Source of the DNA: Hymenochaete sp. R1
Taxonomy: Eukaryota; Basidiomycota; Agaricomycetes; Hymenochaetales; Hymenochaetaceae
Reading direction: 5' to 3'
Length of the DNA: 64,000 nucleotides
NCBI GenBank assembly: GCA_019400425.1
Contig: JAFREE010000094.1
Span: 1-64,000 of the forward strand
Position 1 is the stretch's first letter, and the number at the start of each line of letters is the position of its first letter. Below are positions 1 to 9,668 of this stretch, in pieces. A program made the translations under genes and the position numbers. A model generated the notes under the pieces. That model was given only the letters and a program-made list of their open reading frames with translations. It ran no database searches and was not told where the DNA came from.

Positions 1-993
1 TCAAGACGTATTTAGAATGATTTTTCAAAAATTTGATGGATATATTGGGACGAAATACTTGCTTGTGTTTGTAGTGAATATATTTTCGAGTTTTAATGAC
101 CCTGAAAACCCCAAAACATATAATGAATATATTTCACACTTTTCGATGAGTACGTTAGACCAAATGATCCGACTATGCCTGCTGTGAGAGAGGTGGCCTC
201 ACCAAAAATTCGGAATAGCCGAACTTAGCCATAGTAAACTTTCACAGTCACATGACCCTTTCGACTTCGCCGTGCATTTTTTGCGCCTCCTCTGAGTGCC
301 AATGATTGGACTGTGCCTGTGTTGTGTTCACTTTGCGCACAGACCACGGTGTTATGTGTGCGCCCACGATTTTCTTTTTTGGTCGAGCTCAATCCTCAAT
401 CATGTCATTTTACTCTTTTATTCTTACCAGCAGCTGGCAGTAGCCTGAGCAACTTTGACCCCCCCCCCCCCAATGAATATCCTGAGGTTTACATCAAATT
501 TTTGATACACTTCCTCAACGAGCACTTTGACGGTATCCGTGCTGACGCGCCGAGCGTCATCTTTGCCTTGGATAGAGTGATAGAGATATGTCTCAAGAAT
601 ATCCCTTGTAGAGGAGAAGGATATGGCTCGACTTCATGTCACTGTTACATTGGCTAGTAGGTCCATTCGACTGCGGGGAACATAATCAGCAAATCTGTCA
701 AGCACTTCTTTGGGTGGGCACTATCATGGGGGAACTGTCACTGGAAGGATTCAACGTATCTTTGGCCTTCTTTAAGAATCCAGTTGACAATCAGCCAAAT
801 GTGTCATGCATATAGCCGCTTTGCAGGCCATTTTGCACTTTCTGATATCCATTCCCTGTTGTGTTCGACACGTAACAAGGACAAGCACCATGTTTCTAGC
901 ATCCAGGCCTGAGGCTAGTTCGGCCAGAGTAACATACCTTTGTCCCATTCTGTCTGGATTAGTGAAATGGCGCCGACATTTGTTCTGATCCAA
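1..993. other. Non-coding or decayed sequence left of solo LTR
   Basis: No convincing gene is seen. A 114-codon open frame at 313-657 and shorter overlapping frames on both strands exist, but none has recognisable motifs, a matching intron structure or a partner exon. There is a C-run near 461-470. Given the solo LTR at its right edge, this is probably intergenic or old repeat sequence. Confidence 0.4.
989..993. repeat. Target-site duplication, left copy (TCCAA)
   Basis: TCCAA immediately precedes the TGTTA end of the solo LTR and is repeated exactly after its TAACA end. Confidence 0.75.
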
Positions 994-1402
994 TGTTATG
1001 GAACTTCGGTGCAAGGCTTATCTAAGGCTTTGCTGATTAAGCCTAATCGACACCTTTTATAGTTAAAGGTTATAACTTCAAAGTAGAGTTCAAAGAGTAA
1101 GAGTTCTTAAAGCCGAAGCTTTATCAGAGACCTTGTAACCAGATAGTTATTGAGAACTAAGAGGTCAAGCTGAGGTTCTAACACCGAAGCTTGCCCTCTA
1201 TTTATACTACATGATGAGGCTGTGCAGGCTGTGCACGGACCATCTGACTAATACAAAAGAATGTTCCAGAAATGAGTCATGTGGAGTCGAATGACATCAT
1301 CATGAGACGAAACATGAAACAACAATAGAAAACAAAAGAAAACGCGTCAAACAAAAGAGAACAATAAAGAAAATTTAGGTAAGGGGTTTTATTGTTGTAA
1401 CA
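994..1402. mobile_element. Solo LTR of an LTR retrotransposon
   Basis: The segment begins TGTTATGG and ends TTGTAACA, so it has the TG..CA ends of an LTR and 5-bp terminal inverted repeats (TGTTA/TAACA). It is flanked by a perfect 5-bp direct repeat, TCCAA, at 989-993 and 1403-1407, the target-site duplication expected of LTR retrotransposon integration. Its length (409 bp) fits an LTR. No retrotransposon coding sequence lies beside it, so it is best read as a solo LTR left by LTR-LTR recombination. TATA-like strings exist on both strands (plus: ctctatttatac near 1195; minus: actataaaagg near 1057-1068), so orientation and Copia/Gypsy assignment stay open. Confidence 0.8.
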
Positions 1403-1407
1403 TCCAA
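1403..1407. repeat. Target-site duplication, right copy (TCCAA)
   Basis: TCCAA immediately follows the TAACA end of the solo LTR and matches the left copy at 989-993. Confidence 0.75.
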
Positions 1408-1540
1408 TCCGCGGATGTTCAAGTTACCACATCCAGCAGAGAAATACTCGAGTTACAGATATTTTGAAGTTTCATTTTCAGCACATCTTTCCCTTTTCCG
1501 CCAGAACCCAGGCCTGTGTGTAGGTGGTCCGTGCGGTTAC

Positions 1541-1617
1541 TACAGGTGGGTACAGTAAAGTTTCGCTCACCCCATTTTTGGAAAGCACGTCAATCACCTG
1601 CAACATGGGGATTTTCT
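1541..1617 (-). repeat. Inverted repeat arm 1 (CpG-decayed)
   Basis: The reverse complement of this 77-nt stretch matches 1732-1808 at 72 of 77 positions. All five differences are CG in arm 2 against TG or CA here, the signature of cytosine deamination at methylated CpG. The arms are separated by about 114 bp. No encoded product is recognised, although both arms keep an open frame in the same register. Confidence 0.85.
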
Positions 1618-1731
1618 TATTCAAACTAGTCTTTATGCAGTTTAATATCATAAGACATCACCATTAATGTATAAATTCTTTGCAAGTCCAATGGAAAGTT
1701 GTTTTTTCACACCTCGATGGTTTGCCCACCC

Positions 1732-1808
1732 AGAAAATCCCCGTGTCGCAGGTGATCGACGCGCTTTCCAAAAACGGGGTGAGCGAAACTTTACTGTACC
1801 CACCTGTA
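1732..1808 (+). repeat. Inverted repeat arm 2 (CpG-intact)
   Basis: Partner of 1541-1617. This copy keeps CpG at all five positions where arm 1 has TpG or CpA. It lies within weak open frames (1667-1972 and 1680-1961) that I do not recognise. The sequence on to about 2240 keeps short open stretches with stops, which suggests a decayed coding relic. Confidence 0.85.
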
Positions 1809-2424
1809 ATACTACTAGTACTTCGCCGACATGGCCGCCACAAAACAGCTGTACCTCAATCACAGCTTTCTCTTCGGCTTCTTTTGATATGTCGAAGCTC
1901 ATTGTGGTCAACGGCCGCCCATGTTCACCAAAATCAAAGCTGTTTTCGGCCTTCGTGCTGACGGCTCAGTGATGGGTATTTTTACGCCCAAGCAGACAGT
2001 GTAAAATATTGAGTTTCAAGAAGCTTCCAATGTCAAGGAGCCTTCCGATCATAATAATCCTCACTTCACGCGGCTTGTGGGGGATTTTGTTGCCAATGAA
2101 AAGACTGTGCCAGATACCAAATCGGCAAACGTCTGCTTTTTCGTCGACATGTTTCTCAAAACACTATTCTTATTTAGGGAACACCGGTGAACGTAGCTCT
2201 CACCCACCAGATTTCCGGGTATTGAGCAGACTTGATTGACGGGGATAGAATGGAAATACAGTTTGTTGTTTATCATGTTACTGATACTTGATTATTTGTA
2301 GCTGGAGGTCACATCGGGATTCTTACTCTGAGGACACTTTAGACATTCCTTCGTCGGCCAAATGCGATTCCGACTGACTATATAATGCCCCAGAAGAATA
2401 CGACCCTTGGCACCAGCGGCTCGT
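1809..2424. other. Decayed sequence and upstream region of small Zn2Cys6 gene
   Basis: Fragmented open frames with in-frame stops are seen to about 2250, possibly an unrecognised relic gene. A TATA-like string (tatataat) sits at about 2379-2386, 39 nt before the first ATG of the next gene. Nothing else is supported. Confidence 0.35.
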
Positions 2425-3091
2425 ATGCACCACTCTCAGCTCAACGCAGATCCGGAGCCCTCAGACGGCAATATGTACCTCTCGCATTTCTTCGACGATG
2501 GGCTCTTCCCATACGCTCCCGCAGTCTACGATTACAATCACCAGCCATTCAACATTGACCCACCATTCGGCAACAATGGTCCGCTCTTTTCCGCACCAGC
2601 CGACCAAGCCTCCTGGCCCGATGTGCCTAGCAATCTCACTTCACAGCAGACCACGCATTTCACCATGCCATCTGAATCCATGACTCAGCCGACAAGCGTT
2701 TCGAGAAGCGGGGAACGTAACACCCACACAGAAACGCCACCAACAGATGTTGAGGTTACGTCTCCACCACCATCTACTTCACGAAAGCCTCGAGTGAAGG
2801 CCTGTGGATACTGCCAAAGCCAGAAGAAGCGAGTAAGTGTCTCGATAGCGAAGTCAATGATAGGTAACGGCTGCTTACTCGCAATCTCAGTGCGAAAGAG
2901 ATCCCGGAAATGCCGTCGCGTGCAAGGCGTGCCTCCAGAAGCGGCAACTATGCCCACCGCATGTTCAGTGCGGTTCGGTCATTCAACAGGCATATTCCGG
3001 AGGAGCGCATGTGGTGAGTTCCGTTGCTTTCACGTCTCCCCGAGCTTATAACCAATACTGGTACAGTGAGCTCAGCGATAGGAATATCTGA
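2425..3091 (+). CDS. Small Zn2Cys6 zinc-cluster protein, zinc finger at C-terminus
   Basis: Probable fungal transcription regulator. The first ATG is 2425 (the frame opens a little upstream without ATG). About 135 residues rich in Pro, Ser, Asn and His come first, then the cluster. An intron at about 2832-2891 splits it: joining KACGYCQSQKKR to CERDPGNAVACKACLQKRQLC gives C-x2-C-x6-C-x9-C-x2-C-x6-C, a perfect Zn2Cys6 binuclear cluster. After it the protein ends within a few tens of residues. A possible second intron (gtgagt near 3012 to tacag near 3066) would create a stop at the junction; unspliced, the stop is at 3089-3091. No fungal-specific TF regulatory domain follows, so it is a short or truncated regulator. 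The 3' end is uncertain. Confidence 0.6.
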
Positions 3092-4163
3092 CCTGAATGA
3101 ATGGAAGTACTGGCTCGCACGAATTGCGTAAAGGGATTGTTTTTTTTTTCGTCCTTCTTGGTCAATTCTTCCAGGTGTTGGAAGGCAGTAGTAAACTCCT
3201 GTCTTGTTCTTTGATAATCCTCTCTCGTGAATGTCATGTATGCAATTTATTGGAAGAATGCATTTGCTATAGGGCCGATTAATTACGGGCAAGAAAAAGA
3301 ACGTTTAGCTGACTCACTTGGACATCTATCGGCTGTTTTCTCATCGTGAACCCTCTTTATTAGAAATAAGTTGCGACAATGTTCCCCCAACCCCCACAAT
3401 CCTCACTCCCCCCTCCGACTCCAGCATGCATTAGTAATTTATTCAATATCCTCTCAAGCTCGGAGCTCTTCATCCTAGGAGATAGCTTCAAGAGATATGC
3501 GAGTAAGCTACACACCAACTCGGATTCTTTCTCAAAATTCATTACGCCTCGAGCGGAGCCTCTGGGCCCTGCATTGGATCTGGAGAAGGACTTTATCCAG
3601 TCACTAACCGCACCTTGATGCTATTCCGAGTTCCGAGAGCTTTGCCAGCTTTCTCTTATGATTGGCCCAGTAGCTATAATAACGAGGAAATGATCTTCCA
3701 TAACGTTGGCTCCGTCATGGATAGCTCCTGTAGGTTACACGTCAATACATGCATGTGTAGGAAATGAATGGGAATGGGCTCACCGGGCTTCAGACGGCGG
3801 TCGAATGTTCTTTACGAGTTCCCCCCCAAAAAACAAACAAACAAACAAACAGTTTATTCAGATTAATTTTAGCCCGGTAACTTGATCCAAACTCGAAAGG
3901 GGCTTGTTTGCACTTGCAAAATACACAGAACCAGCTACCGGAGTCGAAGATGTAAGAATTAATTCCGGCCGACAACGCCGGGTCTGTGCACCGCTCTTGA
4001 GCCGACAACCCCGCCGTGTAAGTAGCCAAATCTCACGCTCCTCAAAGAGGTAAAGAAAAAAGAGTTTCGCATTTCATATTCGCACCCTTCCCCTTCCCCC
4101 CGCGGCTCGTCTGAGTGAAACATACTCTAAAAAGCAAGCCACTCGCTTTCCCTCACCTGTGTC
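3092..4163. other. Intergenic region
   Basis: No supported gene. Short frames exist on both strands (for example minus 3046-3237 and plus 3379-3618) without recognisable features. It contains an AAAC microsatellite at 3831-3850. Confidence 0.5.
3831..3850 (+). repeat. (AAAC)n microsatellite
   Basis: Five tandem AAAC units, preceded by a C-run. Confidence 0.9.
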
Positions 4164-5676
4164 TCACGCACCAAGCCCCAGCGTCCTCCTCACCTCCCCT
4201 ACCGTCTCCCTCGAAACCACCCTAGCCTTTTCCGCCCCCCTCTTCTCCACCTCCTTCAAATATCCCCTTTCCACCCTCAACCGCTCAAACAGTTCCCTCG
4301 GTCCCTTCAGCATCTCCTCCACAGCCGCCGCCACATCCCTCTTCAACTCCCCATGTCCCGTCCCGGCACTTTGATACCTCTCCGCTACACTCTCCACGTC
4401 CTCGCCTCTGCACGACGCGAGGAGAAGGAGCAGATTCGAGGTGCCGGGCCGGGTGAGGGGGTCGTAGGTGATGGTGGGCAGTGAGTCTGTAGGGGCGCGT
4501 TTGAGCTTTTGGAGGATGGTTGGGTAGGGGTCTGTGAGGAGGATGCGGGAGTTTGGGTCCGATGCAGATTTGGGCATTTTGGCGGTAGGATCTTTGAGGG
4601 ACAGGATCCGCTTCGCCGGATCTGGCGGGGATTAAGAGAAGAAGAGAGAGGGGGGGGGGGTAAAGAAATTTTGGTTGAATTGTAGATGAGTTATTCCGGA
4701 GGTTGAGGGAACGCACTGATGACGCTTTGTGGGAGGGGAAAGATAGGAGCTCTGGCGTGGCGGTTGATTATCTCTGCCAAATCGCGACAGAGTTCGAGGT
4801 GTTGTGCCTGGTCATCTCCGACAGGGACATGGGTAGACCTACATAGTCACCATTCAGCGGTTTGAAAGACAGAAAAACAATTGGCAGGAATCACTTGTAG
4901 GCCAAGATATCTGCTGCCTGTAGGACGGGATATGTGAAGAGACCCGTGTTGAGAAGCGATTCGTCCACTTCAGATTCATCATTTGCGTTACGGGAGACCG
5001 CAAGCCTGCTCTGGAGGACCAGTTACTGAGCTTTCATGCAATAGAGAACGGCAGCAGATAGATTGCTTACCTTCCATGTCGTCATCCGTCTCAGCTTCCC
5101 AACAGGAGTGAAGCAGCTCAACAACCACGCCAATTCGACATGGTCCTGGTTCTACAGGTCCCCCGCCAAAGACATAACATCCAGCTATCAGTTTTCATTG
5201 CATACCCGTATTTTTTTTCAGAAAACCAAAGAGACTAAGAAACTCACACATTCTTGATGGAAGATGGTCACCCGCTCTGGGTCAAGCCCAATAGCCAACA
5301 ACGTCGCAAACATATCCCGCCTCGACTCCACAAGCGCCTTCGGGTCCTGAGGGAGCGTGAGCGCGTGCCATCCGACGACGGAGAAGATGAGCTCGTCGTC
5401 TGGGCCGGCGTCTTCTTGCAGCTTCACCCAATTTTGTAAGGCGCCGAGGTAGTTGCCTATCTAAACTGGGTTGATAAGATGTGAGAAGATAGAGATGGTG
5501 AACGATGTCAAAGGGGGGAAGCGGACGTGTGGAATGCCTGTGGGTTGGATCCCGGAGAAGACGACCTTTTTCTTCTTAGTTGGTGTCGCCGAGGTGCTTG
5601 TGAGATGCCTTGTAGCTAATTTGCAGATACTAGCTCGTTGTATGCATTTGTGTAAGGTGTGAAACGTCCTGTGCAT
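4164..5676 (-). CDS. MSW1: Tryptophanyl-tRNA synthetase, mitochondrial
   Basis: Class I aminoacyl-tRNA synthetase charging tRNA-Trp, predicted mitochondrial. Six exons reconstruct cleanly: 5676-5527, 5460-5248, 5151-5071, 5010-4895, 4838-4717, 4621-4164. The chosen ATG starts a Ser/Arg/Lys-rich, acid-free leader typical of a mitochondrial presequence; an in-frame ATG lies 24 codons upstream. Visible family blocks are FSGIQPTGIPHIGNYLGAL (signature 1, HIGH-like), HVELAWLLSC, NTGLFTYPVLQAADILAYK, HVPVGDDQAQHLEL, and the signature-2 loop. That loop reads KMPKSASDPNSRILL, with Pro in place of the usual Ser of KMSKS. The C-terminal helical region and length (about 380 aa) fit bacterial/mitochondrial TrpRS. 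The 5' splice site of intron 1 (gtccgc) is weak but restores the HIGN motif exactly. Confidence 0.93.
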
Positions 5677-5917
5677 GGACGCCTTGTAATAGTGTAGTCG
5701 TAGTAAGAGGAAGAAAGACCTAAGGGCATGCGATGATGTTGGCGTCAAGAAGGGATGAATGTCCAGCTAGCCGTCTCTTTGCGAGCAACGCCCACCACGC
5801 CATCTGCGATACCAGCATGTCCACACTCTACACTTCTAGCTGACGACGAAACGATATTCACAACGACCTCGACGAACTTTGAATAGAAAGCTAGAGATTG
5901 ACGACGACCAAAAAATC

Positions 5918-8900
5918 ATGGACTTGCCAGGCGGGGATGACTTCCAGGACGTCACCCAGCTCTTCGTCGACGGTGCAGACGGTGAGCACGCCCCTTTACC
6001 ATTCTCATTCACAACAACGCCTTTACTGATTTGGAGTCGGTAATTGAAAGATATGCACATAGACGAGATGCTCATGGTGCCCGGCTTCACGCTGCACGAG
6101 GCAATGAGTGCCATCGAGGTCAGTTCCTCCTTCCGTCATTCCATTTCTTCATATTTGCTCATAGTTCCTGTTATCTTCATGAATCCATGCACTTGTATTA
6201 GATAGGTGATCCACGCATGGACAGCGGGGCTCCCCTCCCAGACAACGAACGAGTGCCAGACTTCAACCCTCTCACACCACTTCTACCCGAGGAAGTCTGT
6301 TTCATCCTCGATCGATGCTTAGCATGCGAGGTGCGTGCCGTTCTCTATTACTGTCGAGCTCGGGTATTTTGTGGTTTGGTCTTGCTAACGGGAAGTATCT
6401 TTATTATTGGTGCGTGTATGCAGATGCACTGGCACGCAGGCAACGCACTCGCGCAGACTGTCCTTACATGCCGCTACGTTCACCATTTGAGGGCGCTTGA
6501 GCCTCAGAACATTCCGCCCCCCGTCTCGGACGTCCACCACTTCAACACTTTTGAGTCAGCTGAGTGGGAACAGGACAGAAAGGAGAAGCCGCTGGAGCTG
6601 ATGACAATAGTTTTGAGAGCTGGGGTAATGGGCATGCTGAAATGCTGCGATTTAGCGTATCGGGAGCTGGTGAAAGGCTGTGTGCATGATGTAAGTGCCT
6701 CCGCCTCTGTAGTATCACGACCTGCCTAACGTCGTGATAACGCGTTTGTGCTGCATGCTCTTCCCTGGGCGATGGCTTTCAGTGTGAAGACTGGCAAGGT
6801 GAAAAGTCGAATGTTTCGTTACTTGAAGGCTACCCGCAGCACTTCATCATTCAGACGCTGGACGAGGCAGAGCAATGGTTGCTTCGGGACGATGGTGAGT
6901 CACCAACTGCATTTTGCTTCGAATATCCTGACGAACTCCATTGCGTAACTGTTCCATGTTTTTTAGTGAATGACTTGGACTTTCGTGAAGATCTCGTGCA
7001 GAGGATACAATTTCGAAAAGTACGTTCGCTGCATCACAAGCGCAATAAAGGTTTTTGTGAATGCTTACTTGGATCGGTACAGACTCTACTTCAATTGCTC
7101 GCGCTGGACCTCCCACAACGCTCTCCTTTTATACTCCCCCTTCTGATCGAACTACGCCGTCTCCTCACTTCCCTCCGCTCTCACAGCCTTTCCATCCCGC
7201 CATCCTCCCACTCTGCCTCCCCAATCACCGTCCCCGATGATGCCTCCCCCAATCTATCTCCCCCTTCGCAAAATTACGCAGCCCACGCAGCATTCGACCC
7301 ACATATCACCCGCCAACTTGCCTCCATAATGCCCCTCCGTGCTCTCACCATTCCCAGCGCGGAAGAAACCTTGGTCGCCGTTTCAAGGTTCCTGGACGGG
7401 TGGGAGAATGTGTATGAGCTAAGCGGGTGCGAGAATTTGATTGCTTGGAATGTGCGCGCTTGTCCTACTGCATTGGCGTTGAGAGTGTGCTGTTCTGATT
7501 GATTTGTGTATCTGGTTATGTGATGCGCATCGCTTGGTTGTGCGCGTGGGTTTGGTTAATAGACAGTCGGGCTGATGCAAGCGTGTAATGCACTCAAAGC
7601 GCCGGGTCGCTTTCCATTCATCCGATCTTTGACACAGGTCAGTCTTTTTCCCCTTTTCTTATTCCTAATCCACACTCCCCCTCCCCCCAAACTATGAATA
7701 TTTTCGTCTGAACAACGTTGGCAAGAACGTCTTCTCGAATGGCGGGGCTATACTGGACCGGTTTAGCGCATCGTGGCTCGTGGACCGGTTCTTTCTCGAA
7801 ACAACCCACACGCCCTACGCGCGTCTCCTCGCACTCTTCGTTGAGCCCGATTTGGGGAGCTATGCCGACCCCTACTCCATATCGTCACCTTCGACATCTG
7901 CGGCGTTTGAGGAACTACACGGGGCTCTTTCTAAGGTAAGGCTTCATCAAGTCCTTGGTTTTCTTGATGTTGAGGCTAAGAGTGTTCTGTGGCGTTTTTA
8001 TTTCTTTCGTTGAAAAAATAGTTATTACTACAGCAAGTGTGGTCGACCCAACATAATCGGCCGCGGCATCGTCGGCATTCAATGCATGCAGCATTCGATT
8101 GGCACATAGCGTATGACACCGCCCTTTCTCTTTGCTCTCGAGTCACGGCTCCGTCGACAGTGAACCCCGAGGCAAGTTCTATATATTCTTGTCATTCTCG
8201 CTTTCTCCTATGTATTAGAATTCAAGTCGAAAGCTAACACACGCTACCCTCGTTTCAACATTAGGTTTCCTCGCTATTTTCTCCACCCCGCATCGCTCCC
8301 TCGTCTTTCGTTTCTCAAAACTCACCCTCTCACACTGACACACGCACACTCACCGTAATTCCGCTCGCCATTCTGCACTGGCGCGCTTCCCTCATCCAGG
8401 ACGTCGTCCTCTCCGGCTTCGAACTCGAGCTATACAACGCCGACGACCGAATATTCGCGTATTGGTATCTGGGTAGGGTCGTGCTTGGTGGGGATGATGA
8501 TGAGGTGGAGCAGGGACAGGTATCGATGTTAGAGAAATTGAGGAAGAGTGTACCCGAAGGTATGAGAAATGGCAGACTTGTAGTAGTAGACTAATAGCGC
8601 TGACTGCTGCTAATGTGTAAAACATTCAAACAAACAGGAACACCAGCACGACACTACATTGACACAAGATTAGCATACGCACTCTTACTTCGCGGTATGA
8701 GCTTAGCTTGCTTCGAGGTGCGCTTCGTTGCATCACTTTTACCCCCTTTCATTTCTTCACCACCATTGCCATTATCATCAACTTGGCCCCCAACTAACTG
8801 TCATATTTTTTTTCTTCCTCTTTCTTTCTTTGCTCTAGCTCCTCGCGTCTCGCCCGTCCTTCGACCAACTACGCCGCTGGACGAACTTCACGGCACGCTA

Positions 8901-9464
8901 CAAATGGATGCTCGACCGGCGCTACACAAGCATCACGACGCCAGACCCCTTCGTACCGAACTTTGATGCGTTCTTGAGAGACGAGAAGGGAGTGTTGAAG
9001 AAACTATGGGTGCGTTTTTCCTTTCCCTTTACTCTAGTTGACTTTGAAACTGATTAACTGAACTGAATTGAACTGGTTTGACGTATGCAGGTTGAGAGAC
9101 TAGATAATGCTAAGCGCGTACTGGACGGGGCGCTGGAACATGCATTGGAGCTTGGTGTAGCAGCAGAAATGGACGACAGCGTGCGGTTATGCAAGGCGGA
9201 GTTCCTACATGAGGTGCGCTATAATACCATGTCCATACCCTTCTCTATGATAATATCAACGGCTAATTTATCGAATGTGTATTATGGATTATCGTTCGAT
9301 AGCATGTGGCGGGGATCATAGCCACTTGTAGTACGTTCAGGGAATGCACCACCGAGTGCATGAAGTTGTCATCGTCTACGTCGGTCGGGAAACCCACTCG
9401 GATCGGTTTTAAATGGGATTTTACTGTTTGTTCGTGGTTCCCTCAGGGAATGGTGGTAAGCTAG
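5918..9464 (+). CDS. MAK10: NatC N-terminal acetyltransferase auxiliary subunit Mak10/NAA35
   Basis: Non-catalytic scaffold subunit of the NatC complex, which acetylates N-termini beginning Met-Leu/Ile/Phe/Trp in the cytosol. The first exons (5918-5981, 6051-6118, 6202-6330, 6424-6690, from 6783) join in frame. They give DVTQLFVDGADDMHIDEM, then FTLHEAMSAIEIGDPRMDSG, the most conserved Mak10 block, then a helical region with MHWHAGNALAQTVLTC and LKCCDLAYREL. Later exons give NVGKNVFSNGGAILDRFSAW near 7690-7780. The last exon (about 9330-9464) follows FLHE in phase and ends at TAG 9462-9464. Total length is probably over 750 residues in about 12 or more exons. Internal exons between 7040 and 9000 were not all resolved. 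No catalytic acetyltransferase motif is expected or seen. Confidence 0.88.
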
Positions 9465-9668
9465 TGCTGTATCCAGTCACTGATAGTCATTGACCCGGAA
9501 TGCACGAATATAGATAAAAAGCGGCACATAGGAAATTTTAGATATCTAAAAGGATGTGATATAGAGATCTAAAGCATTACTTTTATGAAATAATGAGATT
9601 ACGATAAATTGTGCAGGTCAGTCCATTATAATGCGTGTAAGGGTATGGAGAACCTATAATTCTTTTAT

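Noticed and set aside
313..657. 114-codon plus-strand frame near the left end
   Set aside because: No motif, no partner exon, and adjacent sequence is repeat debris; likely chance.
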